From the NCBI GenBank assembly GCA_023412635.1, contig JAEYNI010000136.1, positions 1 to 13,684 on the forward strand: a stretch of DNA of 13,684 nucleotides. The letters run 5' to 3'. Shown here one piece after another: positions 6,160-13,518 of this stretch. A program made the translations under genes and the position numbers. The stretch is from Bacillota bacterium. Lineage in GTDB: Bacteria > Bacillota > Clostridia > Acetivibrionales > DSM-1351. Positions within the stretch are counted from its first letter, which is position 1. Each line of letters opens with the position of its first letter. The notes under the pieces are model-generated. The model ran no database searches, was not told the DNA's origin, and saw nothing but the letters and a program-made list of their open reading frames with translations.

Positions 6160-6972
6160 TTGAACAGAGTAAAAAGAGTTTTATCCTCAAAGCAGATGGT
6201 AACCCTTGTTTGGGTCATTGGTCTGATTATAGTCTGGGAAATTGCGGCATCGGCCATACAACAAACAAAAAGAACACCTGAAAATGTTCTTCCTCACATA
6301 TTCCAGATTGTTGATTCAGTATTCAGTCAGAAGCTTGTAAACGGCAGTCAGACAGCTTTGCAAATTGTCCTCAGCAATGCTGAAGTTACATTGGTAAGGG
6401 CGGGAATAGGTTTTCTTATCGGAAGCGCAATAGGATTTGTATTAGCCTTATTAATGAATATGTTTTTATCTCTTGAAAAAATAACTTTCCCTTATTTAAT
6501 GATCATTCAGATGATACCTATTTTGGGTATGGCCCCTATAGTTTTGGCAATTACAAAGGATATTGATAAAAGCCGAATTGTAATTGCTGCAATACTAACC
6601 TTCTATCCGGTAGCGACAAATACTCTGGCCGGATTCAAGGCAGTTGAAAAGGAAAAGCATGAATTGATGTATTCCATAGCAGCAAAGAAGATAGATGTCT
6701 ATAAAAAGCTGCTTATACCATCCAGCTTACCATACTTCTTTACAGGCCTTAAAATATCTGCCCCAATGGCTATTACGGCATCAATCCTGGTTGATACCCT
6801 GCAGGGTGGGGGAGGGCTGGGGTGTATGCTCTCACAATCCTTAAAGCATGCCATGAGTATATATGTGTTCTGGCAGATCGTATTCTTCAGTGCAATAATA
6901 GGAATTTTAAGTTTTTATCTTATGTCAGTAATTGAAAAATTGGTATCGCCCTATAAAAAAGTTAGAAGATGA
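6160..6972 (+). CDS. ABC transporter permease 1
   Basis: A 270-residue inner-membrane permease (BPD_transp_1 type) with roughly six hydrophobic segments, near residues 12-32, 80-103, 109-130, 138-158, 190-212 and 236-258. The cytoplasmic coupling loop around 168-192 (HELMYSIAAKKIDVYKKLLIP) corresponds to the EAA motif, with its usual Gly replaced by Lys. The start is TTG 6160, with GAGGGGG at 6146-6152 seven bases upstream inside the end of the ATPase gene. Its stop overlaps the ribosome site of the second permease. Two non-identical permeases imply a heterodimeric channel. Confidence 0.9.
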   Translation: MNRVKRVLSSKQMVTLVWVIGLIIVWEIAASAIQQTKRTPENVLPHIFQIVDSVFSQKLVNGSQTALQIVLSNAEVTLVRAGIGFLIGSAIGFVLALLMNMFLSLEKITFPYLMIIQMIPILGMAPIVLAITKDIDKSRIVIAAILTFYPVATNTLAGFKAVEKEKHELMYSIAAKKIDVYKKLLIPSSLPYFFTGLKISAPMAITASILVDTLQGGGGLGCMLSQSLKHAMSIYVFWQIVFFSAIIGILSFYLMSVIEKLVSPYKKVRR

Positions 6973-6986
6973 GGAGGTGAATGCGT

Positions 6987-7871
6987 ATGGAAAACGGATA
7001 TTTAAACACTGAAGCAAGTCCCTTGAAAATAAAAACATCTAATAAAACTAACAGTAATAAGGCAAAAAAGAGAACCGAGCTAAATAGAGAATCAATCACA
7101 ACTGTCCTGTATCCCGTATTATTTGGAATTTTAATATTAGTACTTTGGCAAACGCAGCTTTTACATAAAATTCTGGGAGCCGATACATTCACACTTCCTT
7201 TGCCTGGAAGAATTATTAATATCATATTTGATAATGTACCTGTCGTATTAAAGAACGTTCAAGCTACTGTTATTGTAGCGGTAGGCGGTTTAATTCTAGG
7301 CTCAGTATTAGGGTACTTACTGGGAATCTTAGCGATGGCATTTCCAAAATGGGGTGCAGGAGGTATATCCATTGCATCGGCCTTCACTGCTGTACCCATT
7401 GTAGCTATAGCACCTATTCTGAATAATCTGACAAAGGATTTCAGCAGTGATCCGAATATAAGAAGCATGCTGGCAAAGATGATTGTTGTTATGATAACCT
7501 GTACCGTCTCCATGAGTATTAATGCATACAGAGGCTTTGTAGAGTTAAAACCTTTTTCGGAAGATTTGATGAAATCCTTTGCAGCAAGTAAAATAACAGT
7601 TTTTTTAAAGTTGAGAGTGCCAAATAGTCTTCCGTATGCTTTTACAGCCTTAAGAGTAAGTGTTCCTGCAAGTATTATCAGTGCATTAGTCAGTGAATAC
7701 TTTGCAGAATACATTATAGGAGTTGGGCGGCAGATACGTGAAAGTATTGTTCTGGCACAATACGCAACAGCCTGGGCCTACATCATAGTTGCCTGCGCAA
7801 TAGGCATATTGATGTATGCAATATTATTAACCGCTGAGGGAGTTTTACTGAAAGGTCGCCGCAACCGGTGA
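6987..7871 (+). CDS. ABC transporter permease 2
   Basis: A 294-residue permease paralogous to the preceding one. A Lys/Asn/Thr-rich cytoplasmic N-terminus (about residues 14-35) is followed by hydrophobic segments near 38-58, 92-118, 124-146, 160-180, 205-228 and 248-282. The EAA-like loop is SEDLMKSFAASKITVFLKLRVP near 181-202. I place the start at ATG 6987 because AGGAGG (6972-6977) is nine bases before it; ATG 6981, two codons earlier, leaves only three bases. The first A of that site is the last base of the previous stop codon, so translation is probably coupled. It would pair with permease 1 to form the pore. Confidence 0.88.
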   Translation: MENGYLNTEASPLKIKTSNKTNSNKAKKRTELNRESITTVLYPVLFGILILVLWQTQLLHKILGADTFTLPLPGRIINIIFDNVPVVLKNVQATVIVAVGGLILGSVLGYLLGILAMAFPKWGAGGISIASAFTAVPIVAIAPILNNLTKDFSSDPNIRSMLAKMIVVMITCTVSMSINAYRGFVELKPFSEDLMKSFAASKITVFLKLRVPNSLPYAFTALRVSVPASIISALVSEYFAEYIIGVGRQIRESIVLAQYATAWAYIIVACAIGILMYAILLTAEGVLLKGRRNR

Positions 7872-7949
7872 TCTTCAGTTTAATATGGAATAGCTAAAAC
7901 TGTTCCTAAATATAACAATATATCTACAGATAATGAGGAGGGTTAAACT

Positions 7950-9122
7950 ATGAAAAAGAAAATAGTAAAGTTATTGGCCGCTATAGTGGCAATATCAATG
8001 GTTTTAACAACATTAGCAGGGTGTGGTACGGCAACTGAAACATCAGACAGTACAGCGAGCACTTCAAGTGCGCCGGCTAGTACTTCGGCCGCTTCTTCTG
8101 ACAGCGTTGCAGCCAGCTCAGGAAAATATTATGACGCGGCAGCTACTGCAGAAAGCATCATAAAAGATTCTGCAGGTAAAGGTAAAGTGGGTAACTGGGG
8201 ACTTGGAAACGAGTATGAGGTACAGGCACTTTTGGCGAAATACGGTCAGCCTACCACCTTCCTGAGTCAGGCCTTTGATATGGACGGTTTTGACAATGAC
8301 ACCATATCCCTTGCTTCAGCAATGACCTACAACGAGCTGGGACTGGTTAAAAACAGTTACGCCGGTGGGTACAAATATGGTGATAAAGTTAGCTTTATTG
8401 ATATGAATAAAGAAGGCGTTGCAATGCTTGAAGATAACATCTTCTGTACAGAGGCATTCGCAAAAGAAAATCCAAATACCGTAAAAGCCTTCCTCTACGC
8501 TTCAATGAAGGGTTGGGAATATGCTTGCAGCAACCCTGAGGAGGCTGCAAAGATTGTATATGAGTACGGCTCTTCAGTATCCAGCGAGCATCAGGAATAT
8601 ATGGCCTCTGAGGTTAAAAAGCTTGTTGAAACCGATACAGCAGGTGCTACAGTAAAAGAATACGGAAACATGGACGAAAAAGCAATGCAGCAAACACTTG
8701 ATCTTGCAAAGAAGTACATTCAGTTGACTGACTCGGCAGCAGCTTCAAAATTACAGTCACTAACACTGGACAATATCCGTAATACTTCCTACTTAAAAGA
8801 TGCAATGGCCTCAGGTGGAAAGTTCGACAACCTTGAAAAGAAGTCTGTATCCATTCAGCTCAAATGGCTCCCACAGGCACAGTTCATGGGTTATTATGTG
8901 GCACTTAAAAAAGGCTACTATAATGATGTTGGCTTGGAGGTTAAGATCGTTCCGGGTGGCGGTGATATCGGAGAAACAACAGCTGTATACACCGGTCAGG
9001 TTGATTTTGGCGTTACCTGGGTATCAAACCTGATTGCTGCTAATGCAGGCGGAATGAATCTCATTGAAATTGCACAGGTATACCAAAGATCAGGTCTGGT
9101 ACTTGTTTATAAACTGAATTAA
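7950..9122 (+). CDS. Lipoprotein substrate-binding protein, NMT1/THI5-like, circularly permuted
   Basis: A 390-residue extracellular binding protein. It has a signal peptide with lipobox LAGC (lipid-bearing Cys at 25), then a Ser/Ala/Thr-rich linker to about residue 58. The family parts are in swapped order. Residues about 77-290 (GKVGNWGLGNEYEVQALLAK, MTYNELGLV, NKEGVAMLEDNIF, MKGWEYACSNPEEA) are what normally follows the first hinge. Residues about 299-388 (SIQLKWLPQAQFMGYYVALK, then GGGDIGETT, GQVDFGVTW, VYQRSGLVLVYK) are what normally begins the mature protein. The two halves join at about 291-298 (KFDNLEKK). All parts of one domain pair seem present once, so this is a rearrangement and not a truncation. 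The family binds thiamin-pyrimidine-like ligands, which suits uptake of uracil or thymine. GAGGAGGG (7935-7942) precedes ATG 7950. Confidence 0.88.
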   Translation: MKKKIVKLLAAIVAISMVLTTLAGCGTATETSDSTASTSSAPASTSAASSDSVAASSGKYYDAAATAESIIKDSAGKGKVGNWGLGNEYEVQALLAKYGQPTTFLSQAFDMDGFDNDTISLASAMTYNELGLVKNSYAGGYKYGDKVSFIDMNKEGVAMLEDNIFCTEAFAKENPNTVKAFLYASMKGWEYACSNPEEAAKIVYEYGSSVSSEHQEYMASEVKKLVETDTAGATVKEYGNMDEKAMQQTLDLAKKYIQLTDSAAASKLQSLTLDNIRNTSYLKDAMASGGKFDNLEKKSVSIQLKWLPQAQFMGYYVALKKGYYNDVGLEVKIVPGGGDIGETTAVYTGQVDFGVTWVSNLIAANAGGMNLIEIAQVYQRSGLVLVYKLN

Positions 9123-9151
9123 TTTAATCAGAAATAAGCGGTTGAAACTTT

Positions 9152-9194
9152 ATGCCTGGATTGGGTGGCTGTTTACGTTACCTGATCCAGGCAT
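9152..9194 (+). promoter_or_regulatory. Long hairpin between binding protein and dihydropyrimidinase
   Basis: ATGCCTGGAT (9152-9161) pairs perfectly with ATCCAGGCAT (9185-9194). The stem continues inward (TGGGTGGC with GTTACCTG) through Watson-Crick and G-T pairs to a seven-base loop, about 18 pairs in all. TTAATCA (9124-9130) and TGATTAA (9194-9200) could pair outside it. No T run follows. It may stabilise or separate the transporter and enzyme parts of a long message, or be a weak terminator. Confidence 0.55.
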
Positions 9195-9274
9195 GATTAA
9201 AATAACAAATACCTGGAGTAGTTATTTAGACATGTCTGAACTATGAAGGACAGTAAAGGAAAATAAATTTATTA

Positions 9275-9297
9275 GCGCATATTGCGCCGAATGGAGG
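9275..9297 (+). promoter_or_regulatory. Hairpin next to the ribosome binding site of dihydropyrimidinase
   Basis: GCGCA-TAT-TGCGC (9275-9287, five pairs, three-base loop) lies five bases before GGAGG (9293-9297), which is five bases from ATG 9303. The GGAGG-to-ATG spacing equals that of the aminotransferase and ATPase genes. That supports ATG 9303 over ATG 9306 or an upstream TTG at 9282, which lies inside the hairpin. Confidence 0.5.
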
Positions 9298-9302
9298 TTG
9301 AA

Positions 9303-10682
9303 ATGATGGAGCTATTAATAAAAAACGGTACTGTTGTCACTGACAGTGAAAGCTTTATTGCGGATATTGCAGTTGAAGGCGGAAAAATTGCTTATATAGG
9401 AACAAATCTAGCCATTGAAGCAAAAACAATAGTTGATGTTTCTGGAAAATATGTATTGCCTGGTGCCATAGATGCCCATACTCACCTGGCTATGCCCTTC
9501 GGCGGAACAGTATCGGCTGATGGATATTTATCGGGTACAAGAGCTGCTGCCTGTGGTGGTGTTACAACAGTATTTGACTATCCGATGCAGAGAAAAGGCA
9601 AGGGTATATTGGAAACCGTTGAAGAAAGAGAAAAACTGTGCGCCCCGGAGGCTTGTGTGGATTATGCTTTTCACTGCATTATCACTGACCTCAATGACGG
9701 AACCCTGCTGGATGAGTTTCAAGCTGCCGTTGAATACGGTATAACAAGTTTTAAATGCTTTCTGGTATACAAAAAGGAAGGCATGATGGTTGATGATGCA
9801 ACACTGGTAAAGGTGTTGCTAAAAGCCAAGGAGACCGGAGCTATTACAAATATTCATGCCGAGAATCCGGATATTATCGACCTGAATATTGAGAATTTTA
9901 AAAAAGAGGGAAAAACCTCTGCCTGGTACCATTATCTCAGCAGACCTGAGTTTGTTGAGGCAGAGGCTGACAAGAGGGCTGTTCACTGGGCAAAAGCCTT
10001 TGAGGCTCCCTTGTACATAGTCCACATGGCAGATAAGGAAGGACTGGAAGCTGCCGTAGCTGCCAAAATGGAGGGTTATGACATATTCGTTGAAACATGT
10101 CCTCAATATCTCGAATTTACCTGTGATGTTTATAAACGAGAAGACGGCAGAAATTTTGTCTGTTCACCTCCAATAAAAGGGCAGGAAAGTCAGGACGCCT
10201 TGTGGGCCGCTATCAAGAACGGCACCATTGATACAGTTGCAACAGATCATTGCCCCTTCCAGAGCTATGAAAAGGACTGGGGAAAAGATGATTTCACAAA
10301 AATACCAAACGGCTGTGCCGGAGTTGAAAATCTATATCCATATATGCTGTCTGCAGCAAATGAAGGTAAGATTTCATTCAATACTGCTGTAAAACTATGC
10401 TCCACCAATCCGGCAAAAATTTTCGGTTGTACTCAGAAGGGCTCCCTTACAGTAGGTAAGGATGCAGATATCGTTATTTACGATCCGAATAAGGATTTTA
10501 CTATATCAGTTGACAACATGCATTCAGATTACGACCATACAATATGGGAGGGTAAAAAACTCCATGGATATCCTGTACAGACATATGTAAGGGGAGAACT
10601 GGTTTATGATAACGGTGATTTCGTAGGAAAACCTGGCTTCGGAAAATTTATCAAACGCCAGACAAAAAAAGAAAAGGAGTGA
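9303..10682 (+). CDS. hydA: Dihydropyrimidinase (hydantoinase family)
   Basis: A 459-residue cytosolic amidohydrolase of normal family length. It opens 5,6-dihydrouracil or dihydrothymine to N-carbamoyl-beta-alanine or its 2-methyl form, the second step of the reductive pathway. The dinuclear metal site is complete: H59 and H61 in GAIDAHTH, K157 (the carboxylated lysine position, in SFKCFLVYK), H185 in NIHAEN, H241 in YIVHMADK and D315 in VATDHCPF. The fold is a TIM barrel with flanking beta-sandwich strands at both ends. Hydantoinases and allantoinases are close relatives, but the dehydrogenase directly after it and the amidohydrolase beyond settle the role. Its stop TGA (10680-10682) lies between the next gene's ribosome site and start, suggesting coupled translation. 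The product may equally be called PydB. Confidence 0.93.
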   Translation: MMELLIKNGTVVTDSESFIADIAVEGGKIAYIGTNLAIEAKTIVDVSGKYVLPGAIDAHTHLAMPFGGTVSADGYLSGTRAAACGGVTTVFDYPMQRKGKGILETVEEREKLCAPEACVDYAFHCIITDLNDGTLLDEFQAAVEYGITSFKCFLVYKKEGMMVDDATLVKVLLKAKETGAITNIHAENPDIIDLNIENFKKEGKTSAWYHYLSRPEFVEAEADKRAVHWAKAFEAPLYIVHMADKEGLEAAVAAKMEGYDIFVETCPQYLEFTCDVYKREDGRNFVCSPPIKGQESQDALWAAIKNGTIDTVATDHCPFQSYEKDWGKDDFTKIPNGCAGVENLYPYMLSAANEGKISFNTAVKLCSTNPAKIFGCTQKGSLTVGKDADIVIYDPNKDFTISVDNMHSDYDHTIWEGKKLHGYPVQTYVRGELVYDNGDFVGKPGFGKFIKRQTKKEKE

Positions 10683-10687
10683 TTGCT

Positions 10688-12217
10688 TTGGGCGAAGTTT
10701 TATATAGGGATGTATCAATAATAGAAGAAGTAAGCAGTTGTCTGCTATGCAACAATGCCCCATGTGCAAAAGCATGCCCTTACGGCCTTGAAGCTGACAC
10801 TATCATCCGTTCAATCCGATTTGAAAATTATGCAGGGGCGGCTGCTAAGATACCTGAAGATGTGCCTTGTGTTAACTGCAGTACAAAAGATTGCATGAAG
10901 GTATGCTTAAAACAGAAAATAAACCGGCCTGTGGACATAGATGAAATTATTATAAGTGCAGCGTCATATGAAAAGGAAGAGCTTGAGGATGTAGACTTAT
11001 CCATCGAATTTTGCGGAATTAAATGCGAAAATCCATTTTTTCTTTCTTCTTCAGTAGTGGGAAGTAATTATGAAATGGTAGCCAAGGCTTTTGACATGGG
11101 TTGGGCCGGAGTTGCCTTCAAAACCATAGGGACCTTTGTAGCCAAAGAGGTATCTCCCAGATTTGAGGCTTTAAGGAAGGAAGCTGTTCCCTTTATAGGG
11201 TTTGAAAATATAGAACAGATATCTGAACATACCCTGGAAGAAAATGTTCAGTTTATAAAACAGCTGAAAGAGAATTATCCCACTAAAATAGTTGTTGCTT
11301 CCATAATGGGTCAAAATGAGGAGGAATGGACATTTCTTGCCAAGCTCATGACTGATGCCGGAGCAGATATTATAGAGTGCAATTTTTCCTGCCCTCACAT
11401 GGCGGCAAACGGATTGGGCTCAGATGTGGGGCAGAATCCTGAACTGGTTGCATCCTATACAAGAGCTGTCAGAAAAGGAACAAATATCCCCATTCTGGCC
11501 AAGATGACACCTAATATCGGCAACATGGAAATTCCCGCTATTGCCGCAATAAATGCAGGTGCTGACGGTATAGCAGCAATCAATACTATAAAGAGTATTA
11601 TCAATGTAAATTTGGACAGTTTTACTTCTGCACCTGAAGTTAAGGGAAAGACAAGTGTCGGGGGATATTCCGGAAAAGCTGTTAAGCCTATCGCTCTGAG
11701 GTTTATTCAATCAATGAAAAGCTGTAGTGAGCTAAAAGACGTTCCTGTCAGCGGTATGGGTGGAATTGAGACCTGGAAGGATGCAGCTGAGTTTATAGCG
11801 TTAGGCTGTGAAAATATACAGGTTACAACCTCGGTAATGCAATATGGTTATAGAATAATCGATGACATGGTTGAAGGGATGAAGTATTATCTGAGCTCCC
11901 ATGGATACAAAAGCGTTAGTGAAATAGTCGGAAAGGCACTTCCTCAGATTGTGCCTGCTGAACATCTTGACAGGGGCAGCATCTGCCTGCCAAAGTTTGA
12001 TAGAAGCAAATGTCTTGGCTGTGGAAGGTGTTACTTATCTTGTTACGATGGAGGACATCAGGCGCTGAGCCAGAATCAGGCCACCCGAAAGCCCGTGTTG
12101 ACTGCTGATAAATGTGTGGGCTGCCACTTATGTGTGACAGTATGTCCTGTAAAAGCTGTTTCACAGGGAACCAGAATTTCAAAAAAACTTGAGCCTGAAT
12201 TATGCGAGGTGGGGTAA
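10688..12217 (+). CDS. preA: Dihydropyrimidine dehydrogenase, PreA type with N-terminal iron-sulfur extension
   Basis: A 509-residue cytosolic flavo-iron-sulfur enzyme that reduces uracil or thymine to the 5,6-dihydro form, the first pathway step. Residues 18-30 carry C-x2-C-x4-C-x3-C-P, the first [4Fe-4S] motif of DPD/GltD/PreT N-terminal domains; 61-73 carry a second C-x2-C-x4-C-x3-C. Residues about 103-405 are the FMN-binding, dihydroorotate-dehydrogenase-like barrel (NFSCPH 232-237, GSDVGQNPELV 244-254, AKMTPN 271-276, GYSGKAVKPIALR 326-338, GGIETW 358-363). Residues 442-452 and 476-486 are two C-terminal [4Fe-4S] motifs. The FAD/NAD(P)H module that joins these parts in mammalian DPD, or sits in separate PreT, is absent here. 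The start is TTG 10688, eight bases after GGAG; GTG 10679 overlaps that ribosome site. Confidence 0.9.
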   Translation: MGEVLYRDVSIIEEVSSCLLCNNAPCAKACPYGLEADTIIRSIRFENYAGAAAKIPEDVPCVNCSTKDCMKVCLKQKINRPVDIDEIIISAASYEKEELEDVDLSIEFCGIKCENPFFLSSSVVGSNYEMVAKAFDMGWAGVAFKTIGTFVAKEVSPRFEALRKEAVPFIGFENIEQISEHTLEENVQFIKQLKENYPTKIVVASIMGQNEEEWTFLAKLMTDAGADIIECNFSCPHMAANGLGSDVGQNPELVASYTRAVRKGTNIPILAKMTPNIGNMEIPAIAAINAGADGIAAINTIKSIINVNLDSFTSAPEVKGKTSVGGYSGKAVKPIALRFIQSMKSCSELKDVPVSGMGGIETWKDAAEFIALGCENIQVTTSVMQYGYRIIDDMVEGMKYYLSSHGYKSVSEIVGKALPQIVPAEHLDRGSICLPKFDRSKCLGCGRCYLSCYDGGHQALSQNQATRKPVLTADKCVGCHLCVTVCPVKAVSQGTRISKKLEPELCEVG

Positions 12218-12279
12218 TTCTTACCAAAGCAATTCTTACTTTAGTAAGAATTACTTTAGAATATTCTCTAAGAGAGGAG
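12216..12279 (+). promoter_or_regulatory. Competing hairpins ahead of the amidohydrolase
   Basis: AATTCTTAC occurs at 12216-12224 and again at 12231-12239. Its reverse complement GTAAGAATT is at 12244-12252. The second copy makes a nine-pair hairpin with loop TTTA; the first could pair with the same strand instead. A short TCTC-TAA-GAGA hairpin (12265-12275) then abuts GGAG (12276-12279). No T run follows, so it is not a standard terminator; it may tune translation or processing within the operon. Confidence 0.5.
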
Positions 12280-12291
12280 CGGTTGAATTTT

Positions 12292-13518
12292 ATGGTATCT
12301 TGTAGTGTTGAAAGATTGGATGATAAAATAAAAACTTTTAGTAAATTTGGTGACACCGGCAAAGGCGGAATCACAAGATTTTCACTTTCTGCTGAAGCAC
12401 TTGAAGCAAGAAATGAAGTAAAGAGAAGGATGGAAGCTATTGGTGCAACAGTTGTCACAGACGATATGGCAAATATGTATGCCACCATTCCCGGCACAGA
12501 AAACCTTCCTGCAATAATGTCGGGTTCACATCTTGACTCAGTAAAGCAGGGCGGAAATTACGATGGAATTCTGGGTGTCTTGACAGCTATGGAGGTTGTT
12601 GAAACTATAGTCAAAGAAAAAATTCCTCATAGGCACCCTATTACTGTTGTTGTATGGACAAATGAAGAGGGTGCGCGCTTCGAGCCTGCCATGATGTCTT
12701 CAGGCGTAATTTGCGGAAAATTTGATAAAGCGGAAATGCTAGCTTCAGAGGCAAAGGATATACCTGGATATACTTTTGGAGAAGCATTAGAAAATAGCGG
12801 ATTTAAAGGGGATATCTCAAACAGAATGACACCCGATAAATATATTGCTCTCGTTGAATTACATATTGAGCAGGGTCCGGTATTGGAAAGCGAAGGGTAT
12901 GATATAGGCGTTGTTGAAGGTGTATGCGGTATGATAAATTATGAATTTACCTTCTGCGGTCAGGCTGGTCATGCGGGAACAACCCCTATGAAATATAGAA
13001 AAGATGCACTTTATGCGGCAGTTAAGACAATTCAGTATCTGCATGATGAATTGGATACACTGGATAGAAAGCTGGTTTATACAACCGGTAAGATTTCTGC
13101 AAACCCCAATATTCATACAATTATTCCTGAGGAAGTAAGGTTTACCCTTGATGCAAGACATCAAAATCCTGAGGTTATTAATAAGGTTCTTGATATTATT
13201 AAAAAGATTCCACAAGAAGTGGAAAAGTGCAGGGTCACCTACAAAGAAGCATGGACTCGCAAATCAGTAATGTATACGTCGGAGCTGGTTGATTATGTTG
13301 AGAAGAGTGCAAATGATTATGGCTACACAAACATGAGGCTGTACAGCGGTCCGGGTCACGATGCGCAATACGTAATTGACGTTATTCCTACAACCATGAT
13401 ATTTGTACCGAGTGTCGAGGGACACAGCCATTGTGAACTTGAATATACACCTGTTGAGAAATGTCTTAAGGGTGCAAATGTCTTATTAAGAACAATATTA
13501 TATATTGATCAGCACTAA
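12292..13518 (+). CDS. pydC: N-carbamoyl-beta-alanine amidohydrolase (beta-ureidopropionase, M20 family)
   Basis: A 408-residue member of the M20 Zn-dependent carbamoylase/allantoate amidohydrolase family, at its usual length. The metal site is intact: H80 in SGSHLDSV, D91 in GGNYDG, E125-E126 in WTNEEGARF, H191 in ELHIEQGPVLE and H356 in SGPGHDA. AGHAGTTPM at 225-233 is in the dimerisation lid domain. It would hydrolyse N-carbamoyl-beta-alanine to beta-alanine, CO2 and ammonia, closing the three-step reductive route. L-carbamoylases and allantoate or ureidoglycolate amidohydrolases share these motifs, so the substrate comes from the neighbours. ATG 12292 is 12 bases from AGGAG, rather far; TTG 12283 (three bases) is an alternative adding three residues. 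Longer versions starting near 12202 would overlap the preceding gene and translate through a hairpin. Confidence 0.88.
   Translation: MVSCSVERLDDKIKTFSKFGDTGKGGITRFSLSAEALEARNEVKRRMEAIGATVVTDDMANMYATIPGTENLPAIMSGSHLDSVKQGGNYDGILGVLTAMEVVETIVKEKIPHRHPITVVVWTNEEGARFEPAMMSSGVICGKFDKAEMLASEAKDIPGYTFGEALENSGFKGDISNRMTPDKYIALVELHIEQGPVLESEGYDIGVVEGVCGMINYEFTFCGQAGHAGTTPMKYRKDALYAAVKTIQYLHDELDTLDRKLVYTTGKISANPNIHTIIPEEVRFTLDARHQNPEVINKVLDIIKKIPQEVEKCRVTYKEAWTRKSVMYTSELVDYVEKSANDYGYTNMRLYSGPGHDAQYVIDVIPTTMIFVPSVEGHSHCELEYTPVEKCLKGANVLLRTILYIDQH

Noticed and set aside
7259..7714. Minus-strand frame of about 150 codons within permease 2
   Set aside because: It is the complement of a membrane-protein gene with clear family motifs on the + strand, and has no ribosome site or recognisable domain.
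2399..9122. A taurine or sulfonate degradation cluster (aminotransferase, iron dehydrogenase, TauABC-like importer)
   Set aside because: The families overlap with taurine pathways, but dihydropyrimidinase, dihydropyrimidine dehydrogenase and the carbamoylase are in the same locus and no sulfoacetaldehyde or isethionate lyase gene is present. Not excluded as a side activity.
12202..12291. A longer amidohydrolase starting at 12202
   Set aside because: The added 30 residues overlap the end of the dehydrogenase gene, translate the 12231-12252 hairpin and are absent from the family length of about 410.
11916..12497. Minus-strand frame of about 190 codons spanning the dehydrogenase-amidohydrolase junction
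   Set aside because: It crosses two well supported + strand genes and the hairpins between them, and its translation shows no family features.
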